From Rheinheimera sp. EpRS3 (GTDB lineage Bacteria; Pseudomonadota; Gammaproteobacteria; Enterobacterales; Alteromonadaceae), in the NCBI RefSeq assembly GCF_001513785.1, contig NZ_LNQS01000012.1, forward strand, positions 1-64,000: a DNA stretch of 64,000 bases, given 5' to 3'. Positions within the stretch are counted from its first letter, which is position 1. The number at the start of each line of letters is the position of its first letter. Below the pieces are notes generated by a model that saw only the letters and a program-made list of their open reading frames with translations, made no database searches and was not told where the DNA came from. This document shows positions 8,166-17,124 of this stretch, piece after piece. Both the position numbers and the translations under genes were made by a program.

Positions 8166-8983
8166 CAGCAGTTAGCGCTGCAACCGCAGAGAGTTTTATC
8201 CGCCAGGTGGCACAGAGTTTTGGTAAGGCCTGTGACAGTTATTTACCGGCAGCGCGGCTGCAGCAACAGGTGGCACTGGATGCGCTGTCTCTGTTGCCGG
8301 CCGATAAGCAAGGCCATTTGCTCGATTTGGGCTGTGGCCCGGGCTGGATCCACCCGCGCTTTGCCAGCTATTGCAGTCATTTTACCGCAGCCGATTTAAG
8401 CGCCGGTATGCTGGCTAAAGCCGCAAGCCAACGGTTGCCCGCGCATTTAGCTACACCCTTAGCTACAAACTATGTGCAAGCCGATGCGCAGCAGTTGCCA
8501 CTGGCAGCGCGCAGCGTTGATAAGCTGTTTTCCAGCTTAATGCTGCAGTGGTGCGCCAAACCGGCGGCGGTATTTGCTGAAATAGACCGCGTACTCGCGC
8601 CCGGTGGCCGGGTGGTATTGACGACGTTGGTTGATGGCACTCTGGCAGAGCTGAAGCAGGCATTTGCCAGCCTGGATCAACAGCAGCATGTAAACCGCTT
8701 TTTGCCTGCTGCCGAGGTAATCGCTGCCGCAGAACCGGTTAGCAGCATTCGCTGGCAGTTTGAACAACGTTGTTACCCGCTGTTTTATCCGGACGTTATC
8801 AGCCTGGCGCGCGAGCTAAAAGCGCTGGGTGCCAATCAGGTTGCCGGCCGACAAAGCCGCGGTTTAACCGGTAAGGGCTATTGGCAACAGCTGGCTGCTG
8901 CTTATGATCTTAACCGCACCGCCCTGGGTTTACCGGCCAGTTATCAGGTATTGATTATTACCGGCTATAAAAATGCCAATTAA
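8162..8983 (+). CDS. bioC: malonyl-ACP O-methyltransferase
   Basis: Methylates the free carboxyl of malonyl-ACP so that fatty acid synthesis can build the pimeloyl chain. The 273-residue class I SAM methyltransferase has LLDLGCGPGW (motif I, near residue 56) and the LMLQWC segment typical of BioC. It overlaps both bioF (4 bases) and bioD (11 bases). No bioH-like esterase is seen nearby, so ester cleavage must be encoded elsewhere. Confidence 0.92.
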   Translation: MTAVSAATAESFIRQVAQSFGKACDSYLPAARLQQQVALDALSLLPADKQGHLLDLGCGPGWIHPRFASYCSHFTAADLSAGMLAKAASQRLPAHLATPLATNYVQADAQQLPLAARSVDKLFSSLMLQWCAKPAAVFAEIDRVLAPGGRVVLTTLVDGTLAELKQAFASLDQQQHVNRFLPAAEVIAAAEPVSSIRWQFEQRCYPLFYPDVISLARELKALGANQVAGRQSRGLTGKGYWQQLAAAYDLNRTALGLPASYQVLIITGYKNAN

Positions 8984-9659
8984 TAGCTGCTTTATTACCG
9001 CTACTGATACCGACGCCGGCAAGACCTATGTCAGCAGCCTGCTGTTGCAGGGCTTTAAAGCGTTGGGTACAGCCGCGCTTGGCGTAAAGCCAATAGCGGC
9101 GGGGGCTGACGGCCAAGGTCGCAATGGTGACGCGTTACTGTTGCAGCAACATTCTGGTATCGCGTTACCTTATAAGGTGATCAATCCAATCTGTTATCAG
9201 GCGCCGGTGGCACCGCATCTGGCTGCCGCTAACGAGCAACGGCCGGTTGACGAAGTTCAGTTAGATACTGCCTTGGCACAATGGCAGCAATTACCGGTAC
9301 AGCAATTATTAATTGAAGGCGCTGGCGGTTGGTTATTGCCGATAAGCAATCAGCGTTATCTGGCCGACTGGGTAGCCGATAAGCAGTTACCGGTGATCTT
9401 GATAGTAGGGATGAAACTGGGTTGTTTAAACCATGCCATGCTAACGGTGCGTGAAATTGAGCGCAGTGGCTGCAAGCTATTGGGCTGGGTAGCGAATTGT
9501 ATTGACCCGGATATGGCGCTACTGGAGCAAAATATTGCTGATTTACGCCAGCGTATCACTGTGCCTTGTTTGGGGGTTGTACCTTTTGCGCCGGACCAGG
9601 CGCAGTATCAGCAGTTGGCGCAAGAGCTGGCTGGCAAGGTGTTAAAAATTCAAGGTTAA
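8973..9659 (+). CDS. bioD: dethiobiotin synthetase
   Basis: ATP-dependent closure of the ureido ring of DAPA to give dethiobiotin. The 228-residue protein carries the P-loop TDTDAGKT at 11-18 and EGAGGWLLP near residue 115. Its start lies inside the end of bioC. It is last in the operon. No standard terminator follows; the folded region 9691-9898 comes next. Confidence 0.96.
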   Translation: MPINSCFITATDTDAGKTYVSSLLLQGFKALGTAALGVKPIAAGADGQGRNGDALLLQQHSGIALPYKVINPICYQAPVAPHLAAANEQRPVDEVQLDTALAQWQQLPVQQLLIEGAGGWLLPISNQRYLADWVADKQLPVILIVGMKLGCLNHAMLTVREIERSGCKLLGWVANCIDPDMALLEQNIADLRQRITVPCLGVVPFAPDQAQYQQLAQELAGKVLKIQG

Positions 9660-9690
9660 AACATGGCTGCCGAGCCTCAGAGGTTAGAAT

Positions 9691-9782
9691 ACCCGATCAG
9701 TCGACACAGAGTGTCTGAGCGGACGCGCAAGCGGTAGCGAGTTGCTGTGGCGAGCTTATCGGGTGTTGTAACCGGCGCCGGT
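9691..9782. repeat. folded intergenic segment with nested inverted repeats (left part)
   Basis: ACCCGAT (9691-9697) pairs with ATCGGGT (9758-9764). Inside lies GACAC-aga-GTGTC (9703-9715). Just to the right is the perfect 12-bp palindrome ACCGGCGCCGGT (9771-9782). No open frame with coding character is seen. Together with the next element it fills the bioD-pepE gap. Confidence 0.5.
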
Positions 9783-9795
9783 GACAGTTAACTCA

Positions 9796-9898
9796 GGACA
9801 TTAGGTTTGCCCTAAACCAACCGTTGAAGGCATGGATGCCTGAATCGAGCCTACAAGGACGTATTTACGGCGTGTTGGTGTGGGCAAACCGGTTGTCC
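9796..9898. repeat. 103-bp element closed by a three-part stem (candidate structured RNA or MITE-like repeat)
   Basis: GGACA (9796-9800), GGTTTGCCC (9804-9812) and CCAAC (9817-9821) pair exactly with GTTGG (9874-9878), GGGCAAACC (9882-9890) and TGTCC (9894-9898), leaving small internal loops of 3-4 bases. The enclosed part has AGGCAT-GG-ATGCCT and CGTA-TT-TACG hairpins. The regular spacing is hard to explain by chance. It has the look of an interspersed repeat or a folded RNA, possibly acting as the 3' end of the biotin transcript. The family is not identified. Confidence 0.65.
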
Positions 9899-9916
9899 GT
9901 GTCCAATACCGCTGCG

Positions 9917-10618
9917 TTATCCCAACATATCAGCTAAATCGCTGTTTTCTGCCAGTGGCGTTTTATTACCGCCGACAAACAGATAACCGCCGCCTGTACC
10001 GAGCAAGGTCAGGCTGTTGCCACTGCGTTTTAGTGCCGTACCTTCGGGCAGGGCAATAATCGGTGTAGCCGGATGCAGCTGCATAAACTCTGCTAAGCGC
10101 ATATCGCGGGTTTCACCGTGAAAACCTTCCGGTTTATAGTCGGTGTAATGCGGGTTTAATTGCAGTGGTAACAGGTTTAGCGCATTAAACGAAGCCGGTT
10201 CAATAATCGGCATATCGTTAGTGGTGCGAATAGTTTCGCCAGCGATATTTGAGCCGGCACTCCAGCCGATATAGGGTACATCCTCGGTTACGCGTTCCCG
10301 GATTAATTGCACTATATCCTGTTGATATAGCTGATAAAGCAGATGAAAGGTGTTGCCGCCGCCAACAGCAATAGCCTGGGCTTGCGTCACAGCCTGGCGG
10401 GCGTCGGCAAACTGATGAATACTGCGCACCTTAATGCCCAAAGGGGCCAGTGCCTGCTGCACTGTGGCCTGGTAGTCGTCATAGTTAATGCTGACGCCGG
10501 CGTAAGGAATAAACAGCAGTTCATCCACACCCTGTAAATGCGACGTGAGCCACGCCATATAAGGCGCCAGATAAGCGCTGTTATGCGCGCGTGAACTGCT
10601 CAGTAGTAATAATTGCAT
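9917..10618 (-). CDS. pepE: dipeptidase E (alpha-aspartyl dipeptidase)
   Basis: Cytoplasmic serine peptidase (family S51) that splits Asp-X dipeptides. The 233-residue product starts at MQLLLLSSS, behind GAAGGAG. A longer frame to 10747 is open but has no homology. Seen motifs: VGGGNTFHLL near 85, the nucleophile elbow GWSAGSN near 118, and NPHYTDYKPEG near 157, close to E. coli PepE. It stands alone, between the folded element and the divergent htpX. Confidence 0.93.
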   Translation of the reverse strand: MQLLLLSSSRAHNSAYLAPYMAWLTSHLQGVDELLFIPYAGVSINYDDYQATVQQALAPLGIKVRSIHQFADARQAVTQAQAIAVGGGNTFHLLYQLYQQDIVQLIRERVTEDVPYIGWSAGSNIAGETIRTTNDMPIIEPASFNALNLLPLQLNPHYTDYKPEGFHGETRDMRLAEFMQLHPATPIIALPEGTALKRSGNSLTLLGTGGGYLFVGGNKTPLAENSDLADMLG

Positions 10619-10761
10619 GGCTAACTCCTTCATGTTGCTGCCATTGTAGTCAAAAGCACTACGGCAGACACCTTTTCTTACAAATAATCCGCTGAGATTA
10701 AATTGAAAACGGCCTCTAAGCCCATATAGTACAGTGCAGTAAACCAATTGAGGAATGCAGT

Positions 10762-11625
10762 ATGAAGCGTATCGTTTTATTTTTAGCCACTAACCTGGCG
10801 GTTATTTTGGTGCTGAGCGTAGTGCTCAATATCGTATTCAGTTTCCTTGGTGTTGATCGCAGCAGCATTGGCGGCTTATTAGTATTCGCCGCTGTATTTG
10901 GTTTTGGCGGCTCTTTTATCTCTCTGGCCATTTCAAAATGGATGGCAAAACGTTCTACCGGCGCAGTGGTAATTGAGCAGCCACGCAATGCCACTGAACA
11001 ATGGTTAATGACCACCGTAGCACGCCAGGCCAAAGCCGCCGGTATTGGTATGCCGGAAGTGGCCGTGTACGACTCGCCGGAAATGAATGCCTTTGCTACC
11101 GGCATGAACCGTAACAACGCCTTAGTTGCATTAAGCACCGGTTTGCTGCGCAATATGCGCGAAGATGAAGTGGAAGCGGTGCTGGCGCACGAAGTGTCGC
11201 ACATTGCTAACGGCGATATGGTGACGCTAACGCTTATTCAGGGCGTGGTAAACACCTTTGTTATTTTCCTTGCCCGTTTGGTTGCCGGTATGCTGAACAA
11301 TAACGGCAATAATAATCAGGGTGGTGGTTTAGCTTATTTTGCCACTGTTATCGTGCTGGAAATGGTATTTGGTGTACTGGCCAGTATTATCGTGATGTGG
11401 TTCTCGCGTCAACGCGAATACCGTGCCGATGCCGGTGCGGCCAAGCTGGAAGGCGGACCGAATAAAATGATCGCTGCACTAGAGCGGTTAAAGCATAACC
11501 ATGAAAGCCGGCTGGAAGGCAGTATGATGGCCTTTGGTATTGCCGGTGGTGCGGCGAAATCTGAGCTATTTTTAAGCCACCCGCCGCTGGAGAAACGTAT
11601 TGCGGCACTGCGCGGACGTTTTTAA
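10762..11625 (+). CDS. htpX: membrane zinc metalloprotease HtpX
   Basis: Inner-membrane quality-control protease (family M48) with its active site in the cytoplasm. The 287-residue protein has two N-terminal membrane segments (about 5-25 and 33-55), the zinc motif H143-E-V-S-H147 and a candidate third ligand E219 in [10 protein letters not shown]. Two further hydrophobic stretches lie between (about 155-205). It has ATG with GAGGA upstream and is monocistronic, followed by its own terminator. In E. coli htpX is under CpxR; no such box was identified here. Confidence 0.97.
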   Translation: MKRIVLFLATNLAVILVLSVVLNIVFSFLGVDRSSIGGLLVFAAVFGFGGSFISLAISKWMAKRSTGAVVIEQPRNATEQWLMTTVARQAKAAGIGMPEVAVYDSPEMNAFATGMNRNNALVALSTGLLRNMREDEVEAVLAHEVSHIANGDMVTLTLIQGVVNTFVIFLARLVAGMLNNNGNNNQGGGLAYFATVIVLEMVFGVLASIIVMWFSRQREYRADAGAAKLEGGPNKMIAALERLKHNHESRLEGSMMAFGIAGGAAKSELFLSHPPLEKRIAALRGRF

Positions 11626-11646
11626 TCTGTAGCAGGTAAAAACAAA

Positions 11647-11669
11647 ACGGGGCTCAATGCCCCGTTTTT
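11647..11669 (+). terminator. intrinsic terminator after htpX
   Basis: ACGGGGC (11647-11653) pairs with GCCCCGT (11659-11665) around TCAAT, followed by a T-run to 11669. Confidence 0.85.
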
Positions 11670-11691
11670 GTTATGCTGGTCTTGCACTTTT

Positions 11692-12033
11692 TTAGTCTTG
11701 TACCTTACGCACAAATTCTGACTTTAAGCTCATGGCGCCAAAGCCATCAATTTTGCAGTCGATATCATGATCGCCATCCACCAAACGGATGTTTTTCACC
11801 TTGGTGCCAATTTTTACCACTGACGATGAACCTTTTACTTTTAAATCTTTAATCACCGTTACGCTATCGCCATCTTGCAGCACATTGCCGGCGCTATCGC
11901 GAATTTGTTTGCTGTCTGTGATGTCGACCGCATTGGCCGACCATTCATGGCCGCACTGCGGACAAATTAACAGGGCGCCATCTTCATAGGTGTAAGCAGA
12001 CTGGCATGTAGGGCAGGCGGGTAAGGTACTCAT
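11692..12033 (-). CDS. yjdM: PhnA/YjdM family zinc-ribbon protein
   Basis: A 113-residue protein starting at [10 protein letters not shown] behind AGGAA; the open frame continues upstream to 12075 without family support. An N-terminal zinc ribbon (CPTC ... CPQC) is followed by the PhnA domain with [10 protein letters not shown] and IDCKIDGFG, nearly as in E. coli YjdM. The old name 'alkylphosphonate utilisation' is misleading, since the molecular role is not settled. It is convergent with htpX and monocistronic. Confidence 0.92.
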   Translation of the reverse strand: MSTLPACPTCQSAYTYEDGALLICPQCGHEWSANAVDITDSKQIRDSAGNVLQDGDSVTVIKDLKVKGSSSVVKIGTKVKNIRLVDGDHDIDCKIDGFGAMSLKSEFVRKVQD

Positions 12034-12197
12034 AGCAGGGTTCCTGAAACGGCGCTTAAGCGCAAAAACGCGCATTATACCTCAGGCCGGCGCGGCGGTG
12101 GCACTATTAATCCTTTGAATAGCGGCAATAGCCGAACCACGCTGGCATTGGACAGTGGTTTTGCTATGGTAAGCAAAAATAACTGTACGGAGTTACT

Positions 12198-13340
12198 ATG
12201 CAACAGGCTATGTTAGCGGCACCGAAAATAGACGCTTTTTTACCCCCACGCCGAATTTTAATGGGGCCGGGGCCATCTGATGTGCACCCTCAGGTGTTGG
12301 CAGCCCAGGCCCGGCCAACAGTTGGCCATTTAGACCCGCTGTTTATCGGCATGATGGATGAGTTAAAACAGCTGCTGCAGTATGCCTTTCAAACCAAAAA
12401 CGACATGACACTGGCAGTATCAGCGCCCGGCAGTGCCGGTATGGAAACCTGCTTTGTTAATCTGTTAGAGCCCGGTGATACGGTAATCGTGTGCCGAAAC
12501 GGCGTATTTGGCGAGCGCATGCGCCAGAATGTCGAACGCTGCGGTGCTACCGCTATTACGGTAGACAATGCCTGGGGCGAGCCGGTAGATCCGGCGGCAG
12601 TGGAAGCGGCATTAAAAGCTAACCCGCAGGCGAAGTATCTGGCCTTTGTGCATGCTGAAACCTCAACCGGCGCCTTGTCGGATGCGAAAACCCTGTGTGC
12701 GCTGGCACAGCAATACGACTGTTTATCTATTGTTGATGCGGTGACTTCATTAGGCGGCGTTGAGCTGCGGGTAGATGACTGGGGCATAGATGCCATTTAT
12801 TCCGGCAGTCAGAAGTGTTTATCCTGTGTGCCCGGTTTATCGCCGGTGTCATTTTCCGCCAAAGCAGTGGCTCGGATTAAAGCGCGCACGCGGCCGGTTC
12901 AAAGCTGGTTTTTAGATCAAAGCCTGGTAATGAGCTACTGGAGCGGCGGTGCCAAGCGCAGCTATCACCACACGGCCCCGGTTAACGCCCTGTATGCCTT
13001 GCATGAATCGCTGCGCTTGCTGGCCGCTGAAGGGCTTGAGCAAAGCTGGCAGCGTCACAAACAAATGCATGAGCTGTTAAAACAAGGTTTAACCAATTTG
13101 GGGCTGAAGTTTGTGGTAGCCGAGCCATACCGCTTACCGCAGCTGAACAGTGTGTATATTCCGCAGGGCGTGGATGATGCTGCTGTGCGCAAACAGTTAC
13201 TGGCGCAATACAACCTGGAAATAGGCGCCGGCCTGGGCGATTTGGCGGGGAAAGCCTGGCGCATTGGCCTGATGGGTTATGCCGCCAGACGTGAGAATAT
13301 CGCGCTGTGTATCAAAGCGTTAGAGGATGTTCTGCGGTAG
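12198..13340 (+). CDS. alanine-glyoxylate / serine-pyruvate type aminotransferase
   Basis: A 380-residue PLP enzyme of the class V aminotransferase group. It has LMGPGPSDVHP near residue 21, the conserved HAETSTG near 152, IVDAVTSLGG near 178 and the PLP lysine K206 in SGSQKCLS. The pattern fits alanine-glyoxylate or serine-pyruvate transaminases, which remove glyoxylate; the exact donor cannot be read from sequence. It has ATG with GGAG upstream. The next gene's coding region starts about 120 bases after its stop and is not obviously co-transcribed. Confidence 0.88.
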   Translation: MQQAMLAAPKIDAFLPPRRILMGPGPSDVHPQVLAAQARPTVGHLDPLFIGMMDELKQLLQYAFQTKNDMTLAVSAPGSAGMETCFVNLLEPGDTVIVCRNGVFGERMRQNVERCGATAITVDNAWGEPVDPAAVEAALKANPQAKYLAFVHAETSTGALSDAKTLCALAQQYDCLSIVDAVTSLGGVELRVDDWGIDAIYSGSQKCLSCVPGLSPVSFSAKAVARIKARTRPVQSWFLDQSLVMSYWSGGAKRSYHHTAPVNALYALHESLRLLAAEGLEQSWQRHKQMHELLKQGLTNLGLKFVVAEPYRLPQLNSVYIPQGVDDAAVRKQLLAQYNLEIGAGLGDLAGKAWRIGLMGYAARRENIALCIKALEDVLR

Positions 13341-13458
13341 TTTATTGGCTAATCATGCCTTGTGGGTGTTTGGTCGTTTTTGTTTGGCGCGTTTTGCCGC
13401 TTCTGCTAAGTTGAAGCACAACAGCAACATAACTACACCAAATAGCTACGGGGCCACA

Positions 13459-16400
13459 ATGAAACTACGTTACACCTTATTAAGCCTGGCTTTGCCAGGT
13501 TTATTGTCTTTGCCTGCATTGGCAGTACAGGGTTATTACCGCTCACCGGTTTTGCAGCAGGAGCAACTGGTGTTTACCGCTGAAGGCGACTTATGGCAGG
13601 GCTCGCTAAACAGCGAACAAGCCCGACGTATTACCAGCCATGCTGCAGAAGAAAGCCAGCCGCTGTTATCGCCAGATGGTAGCCAGTTGGCCTTTGTTGC
13701 CGATTATGACGGCGCGACAGAGATTTACCTGATGCCGTTAGCCGGTGGCGTAGCCAAACGTATCAGCTATGAAAACAGCCGGGTGCGTATTCAGCAATGG
13801 CTAGCCGATGGCCGTATTTTATATGCCACCGACAGCGCGGCCGGCCCGGCCAATTACTGGCTGCTGAAAACGGTTGATCCGCTAAGTTTAGTCACTGAAA
13901 CCTTACCGCTGGCTGATGCCTCCGGCGGCACGATCGATGAACAGGGCGGTACCGTGTTTTTTACCCGCTTTGGTTTGCAGCTTACCGGCGACAATAGCAA
14001 GGTATACCGCGGTGGTGCCATGGGTGAGCTATGGCGCTGGACCTTGGGCAGTAAAGATGAAGCCGTACTGCTAAGCAAAGGCCACAACGGTAGTATCAGC
14101 CAGCCGCTGTTTTATCAGGGCCGGGTGTACTTTGTCAGTGATGCCGACGGTAACAGTAATATCTGGTCGGTTGCCGCTTCAGGCGGTGATTTTAAGCAGC
14201 ACAGTTTTCATCAGGACTGGCGCATTGGCCGGATCAGTGTGTCAGACGGGCGCATTGTGTATCAGCTGGGTGCCGATTTACAGCTGCTACAACTGACCGA
14301 TGGTCAAAGCCGTACTTTAGCGCTTGAGATACAGTCTGATTTAGTGCAACAGCGCGAACGCATTATCAGCAAACCATTGCAGTATTTTAATTCGGCTATT
14401 TATCAGGCGCAGCACGATAACAGCGATAAAGTGGTGGTAACTGCCCGCAGCCAGATAGCGGTTGCTATGCCTGGTAAACAACGGCTGGTGCAAATCAGTA
14501 CACCGGCCGGCAGCCGTTCACGCGCGGCGGTGCTGTCTAAAGATGGTAAATGGGTCTATGCCATTAACGATCATAGTGGTGAAAATGAAATTTGGCGCTT
14601 CGCTGCCGACGGTTCAGCTAACGCGCAGCAATTAACCAAAGATGGCAGCGGCCATCGCTGGCAGTTGACGTTATCGCCCGATGGCGACTATCTGGCGCAC
14701 GATGATAAAAACGGCGATCTGTGGCTGTTGCAGCTAAGCAGTGGCCGTAACAGCAAGGTATACAGCGGCGGTGTAGGCCTGGCCGGTTATGACGATATTA
14801 ATTGGTCGGCAGACAGCAAGTTGCTGGCTTTTACGCTTAATTCCTCCAGACAAAGCCGCCCGCAGGTTGTGTTGTACAGCCTGGCTGAACAAAAAAGTGC
14901 GGTGCTGACCTCCGATAAATATACTTCATTTTCACCGGCATTCAGCCCCGATGGTCTCTGGCTGTATTTTGTCTCGGATCGGCAATTTACTGCTACTCCG
15001 GGTCACCCCTGGGGTGATCGCAACCTGGGGCCGATGTTTGACCGGCGCAGCCAGCTGTTTGCTGTTAGCTTGAAGCAGCAAGCCTGCTTTGCGTTTCGGC
15101 CGGTGCAAGAGCTGGAAAACTGTGACGACAACGCGGCTAAAGCCAGCCTGAGCGGTAAAAGAGCCTCTTTGGTGGACTGGGACGGTCTGAATACCCGCTT
15201 GTGGCAGGTACCGGTAGCGGCCGGTAATTATCAGCAACTGGCCGTCGCGGACAAACGGCTGTACCTGCTGGATCGCAACAGTGGCCAGGATAGCAAACCG
15301 GTATTAAAGCAGATTAAGTTCAGTCAAACAGAAGCTAAAGCTGAGGTGTTTGCCAGCGATATTGCTGATTATCAGTTAGCGGCTAATGGCAAAAAGCTGT
15401 TTATGCGTAAGCACAGCAGCGAGGGCGCCGGCACTATGTATGTGGTAGACGCCGGCGATAAAGCGCCTGCTGATCTGGCCAAAACCCGGCTTAATATTGA
15501 CAGTTGGCAGCTGAGTATTAACCCGGCAGATGAATGGCAGCAAATGTTTGCCGACGGCTGGCGCATGCATCGTGACTTTTTATTTGATAAAGGCATGCGC
15601 GGTCTGGATTGGAACGCCAGTAAAGCGAAATACCAGCCGCTGCTGGCCAGAGTTACAGACCGGCATGAACTGGATGATATTTTTGCCCAGATGATGGGCG
15701 AGCTTAATGCGTTGCACTCGCAGGTGCGCGGTGGTGAATATCGTGCTGATGAAACAGCAGCGAAAGCCGCCAGCCTGGGGGCAGAATTTAACGCTGCTAA
15801 AGAGGGCCTGGTGATTAGCCATATCTACCGCAGCGATAGCGAATTACCGGCGCACGCCGCGCCACTGGCTAAACCCGGTGTTAATGCCAGGGTAGGTGAT
15901 ACCCTAATGGCTATTAACGGCCTGGCGGTAACAGATTTACCGGGCCTGACGCAGGCACTGCGTAATCAGGCCGGTAAGCAGGTGTTGTTAACTTTGCAGC
16001 GGGGCAAACAGCAATGGCAAACAGTGGTAGAGCCGGTTAGCAGTAGCCATGACAGCATGTTGCGGTATCAGGATTGGGTAACGGCTAATCAGCAGCAGGT
16101 TGCTGGCGCGACCGATAACCAACTGGGTTATTTACATTTGTATGCGATGGGCGCTAATGATATTGCCAACTTTGCCCGCGAGTTTTATGCCCACTATGAT
16201 AAACCCGGTTTAATTATTGATGTAAGGCGCAACCGTGGCGGTAATATTGATAGCTGGATCATTGAAAAACTGCTGCGCCGGGCCTGGGCATTCTGGCAGC
16301 CGACCCAGGGCGATGCCTACACCAATATGCAGCAGGCGTTTCGTGGCCACCTGGTGGTGTTAACTGACCAACTGACCTACTCAGATGGTGAAACCTTCTC

Positions 16401-16737
16401 CGCCGGGGTTAAAGCGCTGGGGTTGGGGCCATTAATTGGTAAGCGTACTGCTGGTGCCGGTGTCTGGTTATCCGGTCGTAACCGGCTGGCGGATAACGGC
16501 ATGGCGCGGGTGGCAGAAACCGCTCAGTTCGCCATGGATGGACGCTGGATTATTGAAGGCTATGGCGTAACACCGGATCAGGAAGTGGATAACTTACCTT
16601 ATGCCCGCTTTAACGGCCGGGACGCGCAATTAGAGCAGGCTATAGCCTATCTGCAGCAAAGACTGCAGAGCCAACCTGTGGTACCACTGAAAGCGCAACC
16701 TATGGCAACGCCGCTGGCGGCTGATATATTGCCTTAG
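13459..16737 (+). CDS. secreted tricorn-like S41 peptidase with beta-propeller and PDZ domain
   Basis: A 1092-residue protein starting at MKLRYTLLSL, where a signal peptide (about 1-22, cut after ALA) begins; an upstream in-frame start at 13327 would bury it. TolB/PD40-type propeller repeats follow, with several SPDG motifs (about 30-640), then a tricorn C1 helical part, a PDZ domain (about 780-860) and the S41 core. The catalytic set of archaeal tricorn (H746, S965, D966, E1023) is matched by H753 in ALHSQV, S975-D976 in TYSDGETF and E1033 in IIEGYG. It is likely periplasmic and degrades peptides. These proteins are common in Alteromonadales; the substrate is unknown. Confidence 0.93.
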   Translation: MKLRYTLLSLALPGLLSLPALAVQGYYRSPVLQQEQLVFTAEGDLWQGSLNSEQARRITSHAAEESQPLLSPDGSQLAFVADYDGATEIYLMPLAGGVAKRISYENSRVRIQQWLADGRILYATDSAAGPANYWLLKTVDPLSLVTETLPLADASGGTIDEQGGTVFFTRFGLQLTGDNSKVYRGGAMGELWRWTLGSKDEAVLLSKGHNGSISQPLFYQGRVYFVSDADGNSNIWSVAASGGDFKQHSFHQDWRIGRISVSDGRIVYQLGADLQLLQLTDGQSRTLALEIQSDLVQQRERIISKPLQYFNSAIYQAQHDNSDKVVVTARSQIAVAMPGKQRLVQISTPAGSRSRAAVLSKDGKWVYAINDHSGENEIWRFAADGSANAQQLTKDGSGHRWQLTLSPDGDYLAHDDKNGDLWLLQLSSGRNSKVYSGGVGLAGYDDINWSADSKLLAFTLNSSRQSRPQVVLYSLAEQKSAVLTSDKYTSFSPAFSPDGLWLYFVSDRQFTATPGHPWGDRNLGPMFDRRSQLFAVSLKQQACFAFRPVQELENCDDNAAKASLSGKRASLVDWDGLNTRLWQVPVAAGNYQQLAVADKRLYLLDRNSGQDSKPVLKQIKFSQTEAKAEVFASDIADYQLAANGKKLFMRKHSSEGAGTMYVVDAGDKAPADLAKTRLNIDSWQLSINPADEWQQMFADGWRMHRDFLFDKGMRGLDWNASKAKYQPLLARVTDRHELDDIFAQMMGELNALHSQVRGGEYRADETAAKAASLGAEFNAAKEGLVISHIYRSDSELPAHAAPLAKPGVNARVGDTLMAINGLAVTDLPGLTQALRNQAGKQVLLTLQRGKQQWQTVVEPVSSSHDSMLRYQDWVTANQQQVAGATDNQLGYLHLYAMGANDIANFAREFYAHYDKPGLIIDVRRNRGGNIDSWIIEKLLRRAWAFWQPTQGDAYTNMQQAFRGHLVVLTDQLTYSDGETFSAGVKALGLGPLIGKRTAGAGVWLSGRNRLADNGMARVAETAQFAMDGRWIIEGYGVTPDQEVDNLPYARFNGRDAQLEQAIAYLQQRLQSQPVVPLKAQPMATPLAADILP

Positions 16738-16766
16738 GGCGTTTCGCTTGCATTCAGCTTTGTATA

Positions 16767-16794
16767 AGCCCGGTGAGATTACCGGGCTTTTTTT
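16767..16794 (+). terminator. intrinsic terminator after the S41 peptidase
   Basis: AGCCCGGT (16767-16774) pairs with ACCGGGCT (16781-16788), followed by T-run to 16794. Confidence 0.85.
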
Positions 16795-16875
16795 ACTGCG
16801 GTATTTCACATCAGCGCTTTGCTTTTAGGCCAAGGGCAGCTATGGTGAGTAAAACAACAGAGCAGGAACGCACCT

Positions 16876-17124
16876 ATGCCAATATCACCACAACTTAATG
16901 CTGAAATTCGCGTGTTAACCTTGTTTAATCTGGACAGTGCCATGGAGGGAATTAAAGTTCACAAATCGGCCGATACCGATACGCTGGCGGCAATAAAACG
17001 GCTGTACGACAAAGGGCTGGTCACGCAGGAAGATGGCGGTTATCTGACCGATCTTGGCATTCATTGTGCCGAACATCTGCAAACGGCTTTACGCATTCTT
17101 AATGGCGCGCCGCAACCGGCCTAA
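16876..17124 (+). CDS. TIGR02647 family small protein
   Basis: An 82-residue acidic, helical protein whose pattern (LFNLDSAMEGIKVH ... LYDKGLVTQEDGGYLT-LG ... AEH) matches the TIGR02647 family, found in Pseudomonas and Alteromonadales. The layout resembles a small winged-helix protein, but no function is established that I know of. The last 36 bases overlap the end of the convergent tgpA-like gene. Confidence 0.8.
   Translation: MPISPQLNAEIRVLTLFNLDSAMEGIKVHKSADTDTLAAIKRLYDKGLVTQEDGGYLTDLGIHCAEHLQTALRILNGAPQPA

Noticed and set aside
10716-11204. 162-residue minus-strand frame over htpX
   Set aside because: Antisense shadow of a clear HtpX gene with low-complexity Ser/Thr composition.
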